NCBI GenBank assembly: GCA_022605955.1
Contig: JAKCOZ010000008.1
Span: 7,442,001 to 7,506,000, forward strand
DNA length: 64,000 bases
DNA from: Rallus limicola
Lineage: Eukaryota; Chordata; Aves; Gruiformes; Rallidae
Direction: 5' to 3'
Both the position numbers and the translations under genes were made by a program. Shown piece by piece: positions 1 through 13,880 of the stretch (position 1 is the stretch's first letter; every line of letters begins with the position of its first letter). Under the pieces are notes generated by a model. That model had not been told where the DNA came from and did not search any database. It saw nothing but the letters and a program-made list of their open reading frames with translations.

Positions 1-3000
1 TAGAAGAGGAATGAGAACCAGAATAACATTTGAGGTCATTTTCCATCAGACTGAAAGATTGATACCTACATTGCCTTGTTCCTGTACACATCATGAAGTT
101 TAGACATCAGCAGAGACAAAATACCTGAAAACAGAGGACATAAACAACAATAAAAATAAGTAATGTCCTTGATCCAATCAAATATTTAATTGGCTTTGGA
201 GAAAATATGTTTAAACATTAATTCTCTAAGAAATTATGCAAATGTCTTCTGGAAATGAAACGTGTAGCAGATGTGCTTTAAGTGAATGTAGCACTTTGCC
301 AGAAATCTAGTTTATAATGCCTAGTTTAAACATACCCAAAAAAGCTAGAAAGATAATGTTGGGCACCTTGAACTAGTTGATCTTCAATAAAAGCACAGGA
401 GGACATAAATGCAAATACGTGGGTTTCAATCCCACTATGAGAACATAACCCTTGTAAAAATTGCTTTATTTACTTACTCTAGCAAAGGCTTTTACACAGA
501 CTTAAACAAGAGGAGATGCTGGAAGACTGGTGGACCTCTTTTATCTAGGCCTTAAAAAGGTTCTTGTCAAAGTCCGTCACAAAACCTAGTTAAAGACACC
601 AATAAATTTGGATTACAGCTTTGTGTGTAACTGAGAACTGCAGACAGGACCATGGAGGAGATGTAAAGGTCCCAGTCTTACCATTCCATGGTTCTGGAAT
701 GGGACCACAGTTGTGAAGAAGGGCTGAGGTTACTCACGTGATGAAAAATGAAATTAGGCAGCCAGCCCTGGCAGGGAGGTGTAGGAGTGCCTTTATAGTG
801 GATGAGGACATAAGACAGTATTCTGTCAAACTCCACTTATTTATGAATTCATTTTACTCTAGACGGTACAAATATGTGTCCACTTTTCTGGAATCTGAAT
901 TTCTTGTGAATTTCTGAAGGAAATTATTTAGGCATCACTGTGGATGTCTCAGTAGACATCTGCTTGAATTCAATATGAAGCAGCAGTCAAAATTGTAAAT
1001 TAGATGTTAGGCTGCATTAAGAAGTGAATGGCTATAATACAGAAAATATGGTACTATTTATGAATCTGTGAAAAAGGCCTGGAGACTGATTGCTTTCAGT
1101 TTCTTCTCTTGATCTCAAAGAAAGAAAAAGAAAGAAAAAACAGAAATTTCAGGTGGCAGCAAGGGATCATAAGAATTACAATGAGGAAACATTTAAAATT
1201 GGGGTCTGTGGAAAAGAAGCTTTAATTTATAAAGAGGAAAAAACAAGCACACAGGTAAAGGCAGAAACATAGACTGTAATGGAAGCTCATGATGAAAATC
1301 AGATATTCTCAAATTGCTCTTTTCTGCAGAAGCATTTATTTCTATGGCATTTCTACTCAAGAAATGCAAAATCTAATAATTCTGCTTTATATTAGAGATT
1401 GGCTGGAGCTGCTGATATGAGGTCTGGTATTTCAAATGTTCCTGGTTGCTCAGTGTTTGCAACAAGAAGCAATGTTCCAGGACAACTTCGATTCTTCTTA
1501 CTTTTAACACTTCATGTTTCTAGGGACATTCACAAAAGGCTGATTTGTATAAGTTCAAAAACTCTCTTTAATTAAAAAGCCATCTTTGTGAATGCAAATG
1601 AATACATCAAAAACTCTCAGAAGTCCACACAACTAATAATTAATCTAGATTTCAAGGACTCTCTAACACTATTACATCATTAATACCTCCTCCCTTATTC
1701 AAGAATGGGCATCCTTCTAGCAATTAAAAGAAAAATTTAGAAGATAATTAGACACAATTCTCATCACAATGTTTTACACAGGTATATGACTTTGAAATTA
1801 GGTCAAGGGAGGGAGGGGAAATGGTGATTCATTACAGAGGCTCCAAGAAGCAGAATTACCTCATCATAACTTCTAAGTAATCTGTTTTTCTAAGTTGTCA
1901 CTGTAACAAACAAGCATTGTTAATAAATTAGGAAGCCAGGGAACACCTTACAGTGTATGGATAAACTGGGTGAAGTCTGACATCTATCTTTATCAAGAAA
2001 GTGCCAATAAAATTGCTGAGAAGTTCATACGTTACAAAATACGCAGAATATACATTGCTTACATATTGTGGTGATGGGTCGTGTAGAAAAACAGCTGAAT
2101 GCTTCTTAAATGTCTCTTTTGCACAACAGCAATTACAGAATAAACCTTGGATACCAAAGCAATTATGTCAAAATATATCAAAGTCCTTGCACTCCCTGAA
2201 ATAATAGGGGAAGGGATAGATGTAATTTATTTTAATGGACCGGCAGAGGTAATAAAGAATTGCTTCATGTCATTCTTCACAGATTTAGATCTTTATGATA
2301 AGGTTTTTATGAAATGGAATATATAACCCAAATAAAGTGAAACCAGATTTAATGAAATTGCCTGTCAATAGGACTTTCACAAGTTTGGGTTTTTTCCTTC
2401 AGTATGGGCTTATCTGTTCTTAAAACCACTTGCTGAAGTTCATGCAGCCTTATAGTGATGGCAATAATAGCTACTGCAGCCAGATCATTCTCTGAGCAAT
2501 CAAAAGTTATTTTCTCTGATAGTATGGTCAGCTGGAAGATATATCCAACAGCCCAGGCTGGTCTTGAGAGTACTGGTATCACAATTCTGCTACCAATTTT
2601 GTTACTGACTTGCTGTTTGACCTTAGATGTGACACATGAGCTAGTATTAAATAGGTGTAAGGAGCACCAAGAACATAGAGTTTCTTACAGCTTTAATTAA
2701 TGTCTACAAAGAGCTTGAAAAAACACCTGATGAAGCCTGCTAGGCTTCCTAGAAGTCCAAAGTATTATGGATTAAATAGTCTGACATTTTTATGATATGC
2801 AAACAAAGGGGAATGGATAACAAAATTTCATTTTTATTTGTAATATCTTTTCATCATAAAGATAATTTAACTTTTAATATTCACCATTTTTAAAGTAAAA
2901 ATTGTTCTAAGTTTTTTTTATGTATACTATATGGATTATACTGTGTGTCTAAACATCTATTTACTGCACCATGCCATTTTATTTGTGAACATCGCATCGT

Positions 3001-3277
3001 AATTTGGAGGAAAACAATTCATTCCCTGATCTGAAAGAGCAGGTTTAAAACCTTTTTCTATACTCCACTTGCATGGTCATCCCGCTTAGCACTTAAAGAG
3101 ATTTCAGCAGTAACTTGATAGGGCATTTTTTGTATGAGCAGCTCAAAGATCGGTAGGGCAACCTAGCATGTGACAAGATGAATACTGTATCTGTTAGTGC
3201 TGAGTGTCTCATTTCCTAGGGCTGAAAGCAAAACTGTTTCTGATACCGTGCTGAAAAATCTTTTTAAATCTCTGTTG
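1..3277. other. AT-rich single-copy non-coding DNA
   Basis: No gene, RNA or recognisable repeat is visible. Open frames are all below 85 codons and no frame has flanking splice signals that convince. The only low-complexity feature is a short purine-rich AG run at about 1117-1141. Low GC and scattered stop codons on both strands fit intergenic or intronic vertebrate DNA. Confidence 0.6.
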
Positions 3278-3348
3278 TGATCTGATCTAGATTGCAGTGA
3301 GGTCAATGGGAGAATTCCCAAGTGACTGACTGGGTCCGAGTCCTTGGT
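3278..3348. mobile_element. Remnant of ancient self-complementary MITE-like element
   Basis: The core GAGGTCAATGGGAGAATTCCC and the flanking GGTCCGAGTCCTTGG resemble one arm of a short, nearly palindromic element recurring in this window (cores like CATTGACTTCAATG, ends like GGGCCAGATTC). From memory of sauropsid genomes it resembles the Chompy/AmnHarb class of PIF-Harbinger-derived MITEs; that family name is inference. The copy is truncated and no terminal repeat pair is intact. Confidence 0.45.
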
Positions 3349-6152
3349 AGCAAAAAGCTAAAAGCTCCAAAGTCATGAGGAGACCTGAAGAATCATTCTC
3401 CCCAGGTTCACTCTCAGAGTTGCATTTGCGGGTGAGCAGTTTCATTTATCAATCTGGAATTTTGCTACAAGCTCACAGTACATCTGTGCACTGGTCTTAA
3501 GAAGCCTTGCAAAGCCAAAGACTTACTCCAGCATCAAGAGCTTCAAAAACAAATGTAGACAAGCCACACTGATGCTAAAAAACAGCAAATTCCATGCAGC
3601 CTGGGTCCTCATACAACAACCTCTGCCTCTTCTCATGCTCTAAGAGGCATCACCGCTGTGCCCACTAGCAGCCGTGCAGGCGTTAGTGGTGGAGCAGTTA
3701 CCACCTGCAGAAGACCACTCTGTCACACCTGCCACCATCTGTCCCTAAGCTAAAAAGATGCCAGAGGAATTTCTTCCTTGGTGCAGATTGCCTCAAGCGC
3801 ACAGGCGCCAGTGATGGCAATATCAATTTGAGACTCTCCTGTCTCTCAAACCCCACCCTCCACAGCCTTCCCAGGGAGAATGCTTGCAGACCACACTTCT
3901 CCTTATGTATTTCCAAACACTTGGCAAAAACTGGCTAGTTAACCTTCTGAAAAACTTGTAAGAAAACTGTCGTTCTTCTCTTTTAAGAACCAGTGCAATT
4001 GCCCCAAAATGAGTTTGCAGAGTGATATCTCTAATACTGTTTTCCCTACTCCTTATCCTCTGCCCTTCTTCTCTGATGTGCCCTCTAGCAGCTCATCTAG
4101 CACATCAGAGTCGAAAAGCTTAACCAACCTCTGTTCCTGATCTTCTGCTTCTGACAGGACAGCACATGTGGACAAGTCACCTATACCAGAAGTGCAAAGA
4201 TGAAGCTAGATGGACCAAACATACATGATTTCTGATGATTGCTCCTTTTGTCTATTTTTGTTTTAGGGATTCTCTACTGAAGAGCATTAACATTAAGGAT
4301 AATAACTTTAGAGAAAGCGCAGGGTGTCACATGGGGCAGGTTGGTGATGCCTCTTGCTCAGAACTCAGCAGGCATCCAAGTTGTTAGGCTGTATGAGCAA
4401 AGACATTGAAACAATTCCAAGTTTCTGGGAGTAATAATTGTCCTGTACTTAAAACAGTTAATACAAGTAGCATCAAAGCTCCTTTATGGAACCAAACAGC
4501 TGAAACAACAGCAATCTCCATCCCAAATACAGTCAGGTTTTACGACCCAGAGGAAAGGCAAGATCTGGAGAGGATTTCACTGACATTGTTCATGAGTACT
4601 TTGCATCTGCATGAGATGAAGGAAATACCAGAGCAGCTGGAGAAGAGGAAAACAGCAGCCTCAGAAGCATGTTACTGTCCAGAGAACAAGCCAACAGAGA
4701 GAGTGTTTAGGACCAGCCCTGGCTCAATGAGGTGATGGAGAGGTTGTTGTTGGCTAGACAAAATGTTATTGAAGCCTGAGGTGTAACAGCTGTCCTTCAT
4801 TTCAGATAGCTGTAAATAAGCAGTTACAGTCACTTATGAAACTATGGCAGGCTCCAAATCAAACCTAGGAAATGTGTCATCACACAGAAAGCAAAGGCGA
4901 GTGCCTGGCCATTCAGGAATATGAATTGTGCAGGTAGAAAGATCTGGTAGGGTGAGGAGAGGGAAGCAGAAGTCAAGCACAAAGTTGAAAAAGAGGAAGA
5001 AAGATTATTTACCAGAGTTTGAGGTGTGATCTTGAGGTCTACACTAAGGAAATATAGTGTTTTATTTCTTTGTGTTTAGGAAAACTAGATTTAATCAGCC
5101 TTCAAAAATATGAAAATTTGAATGGTAGATGCTCCCAGCCCCACTCAGTTTTTCCTTCTCTCTAGAAAAATTTCACTTTTTAGCCAGCCGCTTGAGCCCT
5201 TAGAAGGAGCTGTGTGCATTATTCAGGGAAAGCTGGCTGTGTGTTTGTGTTCTCTCTTGCTCTTGAGCCTAATAAGGTACCACTCTATGACACTGAACAC
5301 AGAGGTTGCAGAAATATGAATCAGCGTGAAATCCCACTCTGTGATATTATAGAACTGCAGAGACCCACAAGGAACTTAGAGACCCACAAGTTATTTCACA
5401 TCTTCAAAGACTTCCCCCTATTTGAGAAACACAGACCTGAGGAATCTGTAGAAAGATCCCAGTGTAGTTGCTCATTAATAGCAGCAAGCAGTGCAGTCCA
5501 AAAGATAACAAAAGAAGTCCATATCTGTGTTGTCCCCAAGAGATTATCTTCCTGTAGGTACAGAGACAGAGGAAAAACCTGCAGAAGACATTGCGGGAAT
5601 GAAAATCTCAGCACCTTGTTGGTCCCAAGTGCTCCCCTTCAGCATATCAACCAGTGGCAAAAGTGACTTCATGATCAAAAACTTTTAATATCTTCCATTA
5701 TTCTCTCTTAGGAGTCTGAGTCAGTTTGCTGGGAAGCTTCAAATGGAGTTCTGTGGGATTTGGATCAGGCATTCATGGGAAGTGCTGAGGAAAGGATCTT
5801 GGCAGTTTCAGTGCATAAGCACTAGGATGGTAGTCAGAACAGCCAGGAAATGAAATGGGGTAATGATGCACCTAATAACTTACTGAAAATTCTGCAATAG
5901 GGAATAGAGCCAAAATCTCAGTAGAGATGTGAGTCTTTATTTCAAAACAGAGCAAGAAGCCTCTTGGCAAACTTCCAAAATGCAAGGTGTGCAGCTGAAA
6001 GCATTATTTCCAAACAATTCCATTCCAGAAGTACAGATTGAATGGAGATTATCACAGCCACCCCCAGGGCATGACTAACCAGGGCTGGTGAGGTAGATCA
6101 AGCTGGTGAATTGCTCTAAAGACTGACATTTCAATAGCATATTGTGTGATAA
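3349..6152. other. Non-coding stretch with chance-length open frames
   Basis: The longest frame in the window lies here (plus strand, about 5214-5666, 150 codons), with a 109-codon frame at 4406-4735. Neither shows a domain, signal peptide or membrane segment that I recognise. At this base composition several frames of this size are expected by chance in 64 kb. A weak arm of the recurrent palindromic element may lie at 5735-5770 (TTCAAATGGAGTT then TTTGGATCAGGC). Nothing else is seen. Confidence 0.5.
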
Positions 6153-6241
6153 GGGCCAGATCCTCAGCTAGTGTTGGCAAGGGCAGCTATGAGGACAGCA
6201 ATGGACTTGTGGCATTTTATGCCAGGGAAGAATTTGGCCCC
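6153..6241. mobile_element. Near-complete copy of ancient self-complementary MITE-like element
   Basis: The segment opens with GGGCCAGATCCTCAGCTAGTG and closes with AGAATTTGGCCCC, which are imperfect inverted ends. Between them lies AGCAATGGACTTGTGGC and a TTTATGCCAG arm. This end-core-end layout over about 90 bp is the clearest copy of the recurrent element in the window. It encodes nothing, so it would be a non-autonomous DNA transposon relic, probably of the PIF-Harbinger MITE type known from crocodilians and other amniotes (inference). Heavy divergence indicates old age. Confidence 0.7.
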
Positions 6242-6261
6242 TGGTACGCATGCAGAGGTGA

Positions 6262-6305
6262 TTCATAGTTTAATACCAGGTAATTCAGAGTTTAATACCA
6301 GGTAA
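6262..6305 (+). repeat. Two-copy 22-bp tandem duplication
   Basis: Two adjacent 22-bp units differ at one base (unit 1 begins TTCATAG, unit 2 TTCAGAG; both continue TTTAATACCAGGTAA). This fits a simple slippage duplication just downstream of the MITE-like element. Confidence 0.9.
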
Positions 6306-9300
6306 CACGAGGTACTGTCAGAAAGACTTTAAACTAATATACTGCGATAATCTAATCTCATTGTCTCAAATACAAACCACTTCATCAACCTCAGATTAAG
6401 TCAGTATGGGCTACATCTTCCCAGGCCTTTAAGAGGAAAAATGCAGCAATTTACCATCTGGTTATAATGTAAGGGTCACATGGAAAGAACAAAAGTCTCT
6501 CAATATATTTTTTTTTCTATTCTAAAAGTTTTGGGAAATAATGCTACTGTCAAGAATTATTTGTAAGAAAGGTTTAATGAAGGGGTATAAGGAAATAGTC
6601 ATTATTCCCCAGTTCAGTAAACTTACAGAGTTTGCAAAATAGGGTAAAAGTTTTGCCAGAATCCCAGGATATCTGGCCTCTTCCTTTTGTGCAGGCTTAC
6701 ATGGCATAAGAACCCCTGTCCTCCCAACTTCATTAACTAAAATTTTGAGGTGACTTTCACATCTTAACACTTTTCTCAGATTGTAGTCATATAGTGAAGA
6801 GTTATTTTTCTCTACCACCGTGAGAGTCATTTTTCTGGAGGCCAATGCTAACTCAGGTGGCTGTTGCTGGAGATTTCTTGTTTGAAGGCATCCAGAGCAC
6901 ACTATTGCAATACAGTATTTCAAACTCTTTCTGCTAAGCTCCTAAACAAGCTAGATAACAGCCATAAAATTAATAAAAATAGCTGGAAAAGGAGTAAAAT
7001 AGGATATTCTTCAGGTGGTTAACACAAAGTAATGTGTAGGTTTTGCTTAGACAACAGGAAAATCTTTCTTAATAGTTATCTAATTTTAACAAATCAGAAA
7101 ATCACTCCTTTCTTACCTTGGACTTATCTGTAACCAAATTTGAAAAAATTCAAAGCAACCACGACAATGGCTGTTGATAAGATTTTTAGGCAGATCCCAT
7201 GTTCCACCAAAGCTAATGAGTGCCCTTTGCTTGATCTCACTTGGCTTTGGGATGCTCCACTTACCTTTTAATCAAAATCTTGTAGTCATAATTGAGCTGT
7301 CTTGGCATTGGAAGCATTAAAGGTGTGTCAAGACACTCTCCTACTAATCCAGGAAGGGACAGTCTTTTCTGAATCCCAGAGACACTTAATGGTTTATGGG
7401 ACATGACTTTACTCTAGGTGTCATCTTTTAAATAGCAAGTAAAATTAAGGTCTGGCCATTTGTGATTATAAAAGATCATTAATTTCATTAAGAATTGAGG
7501 TGCTCAATTCCCTTGCATCTAATTGAATTGTGCTTAAGTTACATTTCTTTGTTTTTCTATTATTTCCTGCAAAAGAGTGATTTAGTCTGATATTTAACCT
7601 GGAGATTAAATGACGGGGCATAAAATGGACAGAGGCATAAAATGGACAGAGACACGTACGTGTCTTACACAGCGCTGTTTTTTGAAGCATTTCTTTGAAT
7701 TCCTTGTTTCTCTGTGAATATATCAGTTTAATCACGTGTGACATGATATAGGTTATACTGTATATATGTGCATATACCACTATGTAGGTAATGTATAACT
7801 CATCATACATAAGAAGACAGGACATCTAGAGTAGGTCCAGTCTGAGCTAGTCATGTTGATAGGTACATCCATTTTGTTCTTTGAAACAGCCACGCAACAA
7901 ACCATCCAAACTGAAACAGAATCTAAGTCTAAGGGACATGGTATGAAAAAAATAATATATATGCACTTAATACAATCATAATTATAAATAAAATATCTCA
8001 GATAATATGTACGTTTTCTCAGTCACAAGGAAAAACCTTTCTAGGCACAAGAGAAAACTATTGTGAAAGATTTTTTAACATAATAAACTACTACTTCTAG
8101 GAAGTAGCGCTTACTCAAATTTGTTCCATTTTTGAACTTGTAACCTTTGTAGCGATGAATGCAGTGATATATAACAGACTGATCTGGCAACCCTAACTCA
8201 TGTGAGTCAAAGGGACTAGTTGCAATAGTGAAGACTGCTTGTTCAGGGCCTTGGTGCCTCAATTTAGTAACCTGAGGAGAATGTCCTTTATATTCCATCT
8301 AGGGAAATGCAGAGTATGTGCAGGTGTGCTCTTCCAGGATGAAAAAAGCAGTAAATAATTCTGACAAGATAAAGCCAGAGATAAAATTGTGAGTTCTCCT
8401 CTGATTTGTGCAGTTATTAGATATCTTAATTTTATCATGGAAAGCATTGAATATGTAAGTATACTCTGTTTTTAATTGCAGGTTAACTGATTGTACTGTC
8501 TTTGACATTTAAAAAAAAAAAGTGGAAGGCAAATGTATTCAATTATCTGCAGAATTAGTAAAAGGGTTTAGACTTGAGGCTGAATTCTGTCTTGCTATGT
8601 ATTTAAACTGTTTCTTTCTCTGGTTACCAAGAACTTTTCTACATTTGGAGTGACTAAATCATTCACAATCAATTTGTCATCCAAATTTTGAACTCCTTCC
8701 TCAATGCAGACTCTAAGGAATCAAGATGAGGTTTGATAGAATGATAACTGAATAAAGACAGCGTACAAAGAGTTTGTCACAGGACTTATTCCCATCTGAA
8801 GAAATACCTGTAAGAAGAGCCTTTAATATCTTTAATATACAGGTACATCAGATTTCATGTAAATCAAGGTGAAATATGCCAATTTACTTATGTAGAGGAG
8901 TAAAATTGTATTTATTACCAGATAGGTGATTAGGATATACCCAGCCTTTGACGGTGATAGCCTTAAGCACATTCATAACAGTACCCTTTTCTACTCAAGG
9001 AGAAACATGTTTTCTTCAGTTATTTCCATGCAACAAGCACTCTGCTACACTAAATTTCAAGAAGACAGTTTGGGATCTGGCAGCTGTCATGGTGCTCATA
9101 GTAAATCTGGCACATAATAGCACTGAGATCATTACTGTGAGTGAATGTCTCCATTGATACTGCAAGTTGGAGAAGCTAGGGGATCTATACCACAAGTCAA
9201 GTAAGGAGCAAGGAAGACTCAACCATAGGAAAGAGACATGGGTGATCACGGTTATTTGCATACCCATAATCCTAAACAAATTTCAGTTTTACTTCCAGTG

Positions 9301-10384
9301 ACTACAACCAAGACTGGAGATGGTTATTATAAAGCATAGACCTTAGAAAGTGGATTGCAACATGCCTGTTTATAGTATTTACAAACAGATCTGATTTCAG
9401 CTTGCTTGCTTTCCTAGGCTATCCCACAAAGCACTTAATGCCTGTGATGACGAGTTCCTCTCAGGAGCTGTCTGCCTGCTTTCAGCAGGGCTGTCGCTCA
9501 GTGCAGTTCACTCTGCTAGCACGTATCATCAAGGCAGCTTTCACTAGCATATGACTTGGTTGCTGTGAGGTTACAGTGCGTCTCGTAACTATTTCATTTT
9601 TCTCAAAACAATTAATAATGTGTTTCCAGGTGTCTCACTGATTGCACTCCTGTAAGGTTGCAGGATTAGATTCCCGCTAGTCTTCACATGAAACTTCATA
9701 TTCTTCAGATATTCCACTTCCATGCCTGTTTGAATTGTGTGAGTACTCTGGTAGTATTCATAAGCAAATATAATTGTAATTTAGGCCTCCTCTCGTCATT
9801 GATGCATGAAAGATTTACAAGCATTAATAGGAGTTAGGATGTAAATCCCTTGCTCGACAATAGCAGAGAATAACCCCCTTCATATAGATTCTGATGACCT
9901 ATGAACTAAGGGTCAAGTGGGCCGTGCTACAAATTATCTGACAGCAACAGATGCTGAAGTCTTGGGAGGTGGGGAAAAAAAAAATAACAAAAACCTGAGG
10001 ACTAGGAAATGCTCGGTGCATTTTCACAAAGAAAAAGCAACGGTAGCTATTCCTATAACTTCATGCATCAGCCAGTGACATAGCCACAAATTATAAAGAA
10101 GCAAAACAAAGATTCCTTCTTGCCTGGCAGCAAACTTGCTGCTTCCTCCAAAAATATACAAAAGAGCTCCAAAATAAATAGTCATTACAATTAATTACCT
10201 ACCCAAACCAAGGGCTGCACAATAAATCTTTAACATTTTCAAGTGCATTTTCAGTATAAGGGAAAGTTTGGACAGCCAAGCAGCAGAAACCACAAAGTAT
10301 GTCAATTCCACAAATAAATTATGTTTTCATAACTCCAAGATAATCAGATTAGTTCTCCACTCCTTTGCCTCAAGTTTTCTACCT
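6306..10384. other. AT-rich non-coding DNA
   Basis: No gene is supported. A 133-codon minus-strand frame at 6522-6923 has an amino-acid composition that is not absurd and a hydrophobic C-terminal third, but no recognisable domain and no splice or promoter context. A_n at 8509-8520 is low complexity. Nothing else stands out. Confidence 0.5.
7617..7650 (+). repeat. Two-copy 17-bp perfect tandem duplication
   Basis: Two identical 17-bp units (GGCATAAAATGGACAGA) lie head to tail. This is a slippage-type duplication with no coding consequence. Confidence 0.95.
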
Positions 10385-10500
10385 GTCTAACTCCATTGAT
10401 TTCAATAGGGTTTTAATGTACACCACATCAGGTCTGTATCAGTCCTACATCAGTTGTAAATTGATCTACACCAGTTGTAAGTCAGGGGAGGATCGCACCC
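10385..10500. mobile_element. Remnant of ancient self-complementary MITE-like element
   Basis: AACTCCATTGATTTCAATAG is an almost exact match to the palindromic core of the recurrent element. It is followed by TTGTAAATTGATCTACACCA and AGTCAGGGGAGGATCGC, which resemble its TAAATC/TTACACC arm and end. The copy looks rearranged or is two partial copies in tandem. The core palindrome is unmistakable; the family name is inferred. Confidence 0.65.
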
Positions 10501-13500
10501 AGTGTAATAGTTCACAGGCCTTACAGTCTGTTTTCACATCTGCCTTCGTATTTTATTTTGAAATCTCCTGTTATTACTTTTGGCTGTTGTAGGTTTTCTC
10601 TGTTAGCCCAGAGGTCTGCAAGGGTCCCGTGCACACAGGGAAGAGGCACAGGTCTGCACACCACTTCAGCTTTTACTTTCTAACTTCATTAAAAGCATTT
10701 TCATTTTTTGAACTGGACATTGGTTTTGCTCAGAGAGGGACAAACATCCCAACCACTGTAAAGGTTTTCACACCTGTGAAAAGTTGTGGATGACCTGTCT
10801 GTGGGAACAAGGTTTGACATCAAAGGAACCCCAGACAAAAGTCCTGGTGGACTTTGGGGTGTACTGGGACAAGAGTGGAAAGGAAGAGAAGGAAAGCATA
10901 AGCATCATTTCCAAAACAGATTTTACATGTTATCACCCTCACTGGGGTGAGGAATGACTCCAGCACATGCAATTTACTTAACACAACAGGAGCCATTTCC
11001 GATTTTAATTGGGTGAAATGGCTTTGCATAAACTGATTGAACCAGGCCCATCATAACCATTGATTCACAGAACCAATGCCTTAAACCACAGACAGTGTTT
11101 ACATCTATTCCACAATTTTTTTTAAAAACTGATCATCAGTGAAGCAAAGAGCAGCATGATAAGACATTGAAAAGATGCAAGGAGCCATTGGTTCTCATTT
11201 ATTTGAAGATGATTCATTTGGCAGAAACTTTCCATATGTCTTGGTTCTGGCCAGGCCAGAGTTACCTCCCCAAGCAGCCAGCACAGGTGAGCTGAGTTAG
11301 CCTGGGCTATTTCCACCCCATCTGACATCACTCCTCCATAAAATGGGGCTGGTTAGAGAGATGTGCCCTTGTGCTTCCGGGGCTGGCTGAGTGTGGTGGG
11401 TGCATTGAGTTAGTCCTTGTGTGGTGCAGTCCTCTGTGCAATCATGGAGTTGTTAAGGTACTCTGTGTTATCACTGGGTGTGAGCAAATTTTTTGGGCTG
11501 TTATTGTTCCTCTTTCACAGTGATTTTTGTCAGTAAGCTGTCCTTATCCCAACCCATGGAGCCTCTGCCTGTTTCTCCTCTGGGAGTGAGCGAGCAGTGT
11601 GTGGTGTTCAGCCACTGCCTGGGGCTGAACCACTGCAATGTGAAGTTGCAGATGGAGAAGAAGGATTTAGATCCTGAGCCACCATCTGATCAGTGAAGCT
11701 CAGTAGCATTTGTTATTGGCATCTAAACACTTTCCTTTGTGCTTGCAAACCCCTGTGCAGGGAATTTGAACAATATGACCCCGATAGATGTCCCTTCCTT
11801 TCAAACTCCAAGTCTGCAATTATATTAACTCAGGTTTGGGTGTGAGACTGTTTTGTCAATCCTGAAACAAACACCTCTGTTCATGCTATGTTAAATACAG
11901 TGTTAATTAAAAGATCATAATCATTTCCTCCCCTTTTCCCACAGAACCTTTAGACAAGAGGAGGCGGTCCATGCCTGCCCTTTGTGTAATTTATGTAGGT
12001 AACTGAGGGGATGCCTATCTTGCCTGGGTATTGTTCAGAATCATAGTTTATTGGCCAGGATTACGAGCACAGCAGAGACACTACTCTGGGATGGGGCAGA
12101 GGTATAAACTGGTGTGTAGAATGCACCATAGGGGATAACAGGGCAGAACAAGGAGGATACTGGAGAAAACACTGCATGATGGAAAACCCTTCATGAGTTT
12201 TTAGAGAGAAAATGAATGCCTGTCATTAAATCTGTTTGCAGACATCTATGCAACAACTGAAGATGTCATCTTCCATTTCATTTTAGCCTTTTTGTTCTCG
12301 AGGCTGCCATCAGCCTTGTTTTCCCTGCAGATGCTTTTGAAAACAAGATGCCAGATCTCAAGGGGCTCTCTGGTTTAGAACAAAATTTACAAATAAATGA
12401 AGGACTGTAAAATATTTCAGTGGAAGGGAAATGAATAAATTACAGTGGCTCTGACCTGCTACTGTATTTTGTTTGTATTTGTTCAGAGATTACTGGCGGG
12501 GAAAGCTGGAAATTATTCTGTGCAGCCATTATATTTTATGCACGATAACACACATTTAAAATTATGCCATCATCTTTCTTGTACTAATGTGGGGTTAATT
12601 GAAAGGCCCATTTTTCTTCTGTTTTCAAGAGGGATTTATAAAGATCTGCACTGGGTGTTGCTGGAAGCTTGAATGACAGGTTTCAGTTTTCATAGCTCTT
12701 AAGTTCTGTGTTCACCCTGGAAAACATGCTGGTAGCCTATGTTGTGTCTGCATCAACAGCAGGTTGTTGTGTGGCAGAAGAAGGTCCTCAAGCTGGGAGA
12801 GTCTTTACAAAGGTGTTTCATATGTTGTGCGTATTTACAGATACTGAGAACAGAGCAGGAGCAGCTAATGAATCACCCTCAGTTCTGTGTGCAATAACAT
12901 GGGTGTTCAAAAGCTGCTGGCCATGTTCGCTTAAACAATTTCAGTACAACCTGAAATGATATTGCTTCCATACAGTTTGGCAGAAACAGCCGTTTGATTG
13001 TAAATACATCGTGTATTACACTCTTCCAGGGTTTTATGGGTTGCAGAGTGTGAACATGACTTTGGTTTGTTCTTTGTTTTCATGGAAGTAAATAAACCTC
13101 ATCTGATTAAAACTGTAGAAGTCCCAATCCAGAGCAAACCCACTGATACTTGAAGTGATCAGTAAAAACATCCCTGCTTTGAACAACTGAAAAAGTTTCA
13201 GGAATTATATGTATGTCTCCTCTGACACAAACACTTGTTTGTTGTGGAATAACATCTACTGAATTCCATAGAATTTGAACCAAACGTTTTATTTAGTACA
13301 GTGTAAATACCAGCAGCATCATACAACGTGACCCTTCCTGTTTTCAGTGACCTATGAAATGTATATCTTCAGTGGAAATGAAAAAGTGGATAGCAAGGGA
13401 TATGCCAGTCACAGTTTATTGGAGTACTGATTAGAAATGAGCCAGCTGGGAGTTACCATCTAAATACCTGTATGTATGCATGAATATAGATACATGTGTG

Positions 13501-13790
13501 AATGTATATTTATGTATTGACTACATAAACACATGTAAGCATGCCTGTATAAAAATATACAAGTATGTGTTTGTATGAAAGCAGATGCATGTGTAGAAAC
13601 AAAATATATTGAAAAAGAAATCAAAGTAACCTGAATGCTATTTGGAATTAAGAGAATCTGGGAAAAACTAATCTGTTAGGAGGAAATAAAAAGAACAAGA
13701 GAAATGGTTCCATTTCTACACTAACAGAACACAAACAGAATCACATAAATTGATCCAAAAAAAAACCAGGGGGTTTGGAGAGAACACCAG
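10501..13790. other. Non-coding DNA, mildly GC-richer near 11.3-11.7 kb
   Basis: No gene is supported. A weak further copy of the palindromic element may lie at 13120-13180 (CCCAATCCAGAGC followed by CACTGATACTTGAAGTG), but the match is poor. Frames at 11493-11696 and 12445-12959 are short and lack context. No other structure is seen. Confidence 0.5.
13467..13600. repeat. Degenerate TATG/CATA-rich simple repeat
   Basis: The stretch is built from imperfect TGTATG, TACATG and GTATA words over about 130 bp, as in a decayed microsatellite. Alternating purine-pyrimidine composition is visible throughout. No coding content. Confidence 0.6.
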
Positions 13791-13880
13791 GCCAAATTCA
13801 ATTAATTTGGTTCTTTTATTGAAATCCAGAGGAACTCCCTTAAGTTTGGCTAAGAATAAAATTGAGTGCTTTAAGAGCAG
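13791..13880. mobile_element. Probable remnant of the self-complementary MITE-like element
   Basis: The segment starts with GGCCAAATTCAATTAATTTG, matching the element's GGGCCAAATTC end, and carries TTGAAATCCAGAGGAACTCC, matching its AAATC-AGTAACTCC arm. The distal end is lost or unrecognisable. Identification rests on these two blocks only. Confidence 0.5.

Noticed and set aside
5214..5666. 150-codon plus-strand open frame, one of the two longest in the window
   Set aside because: A rough estimate from stop-codon frequency predicts one or two frames of this length by chance in 64 kb. No domain, signal, splice or promoter context was seen.
6522..6923. 133-codon minus-strand frame with a hydrophobic end
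   Set aside because: Length is within chance expectation and no family was recognised.
11320..11360. CTCCATAAAATGGGGCTGG considered as a MIR core
   Set aside because: The upstream TTGGGCAAGT and CTCTGTGCCTCAG parts are missing.
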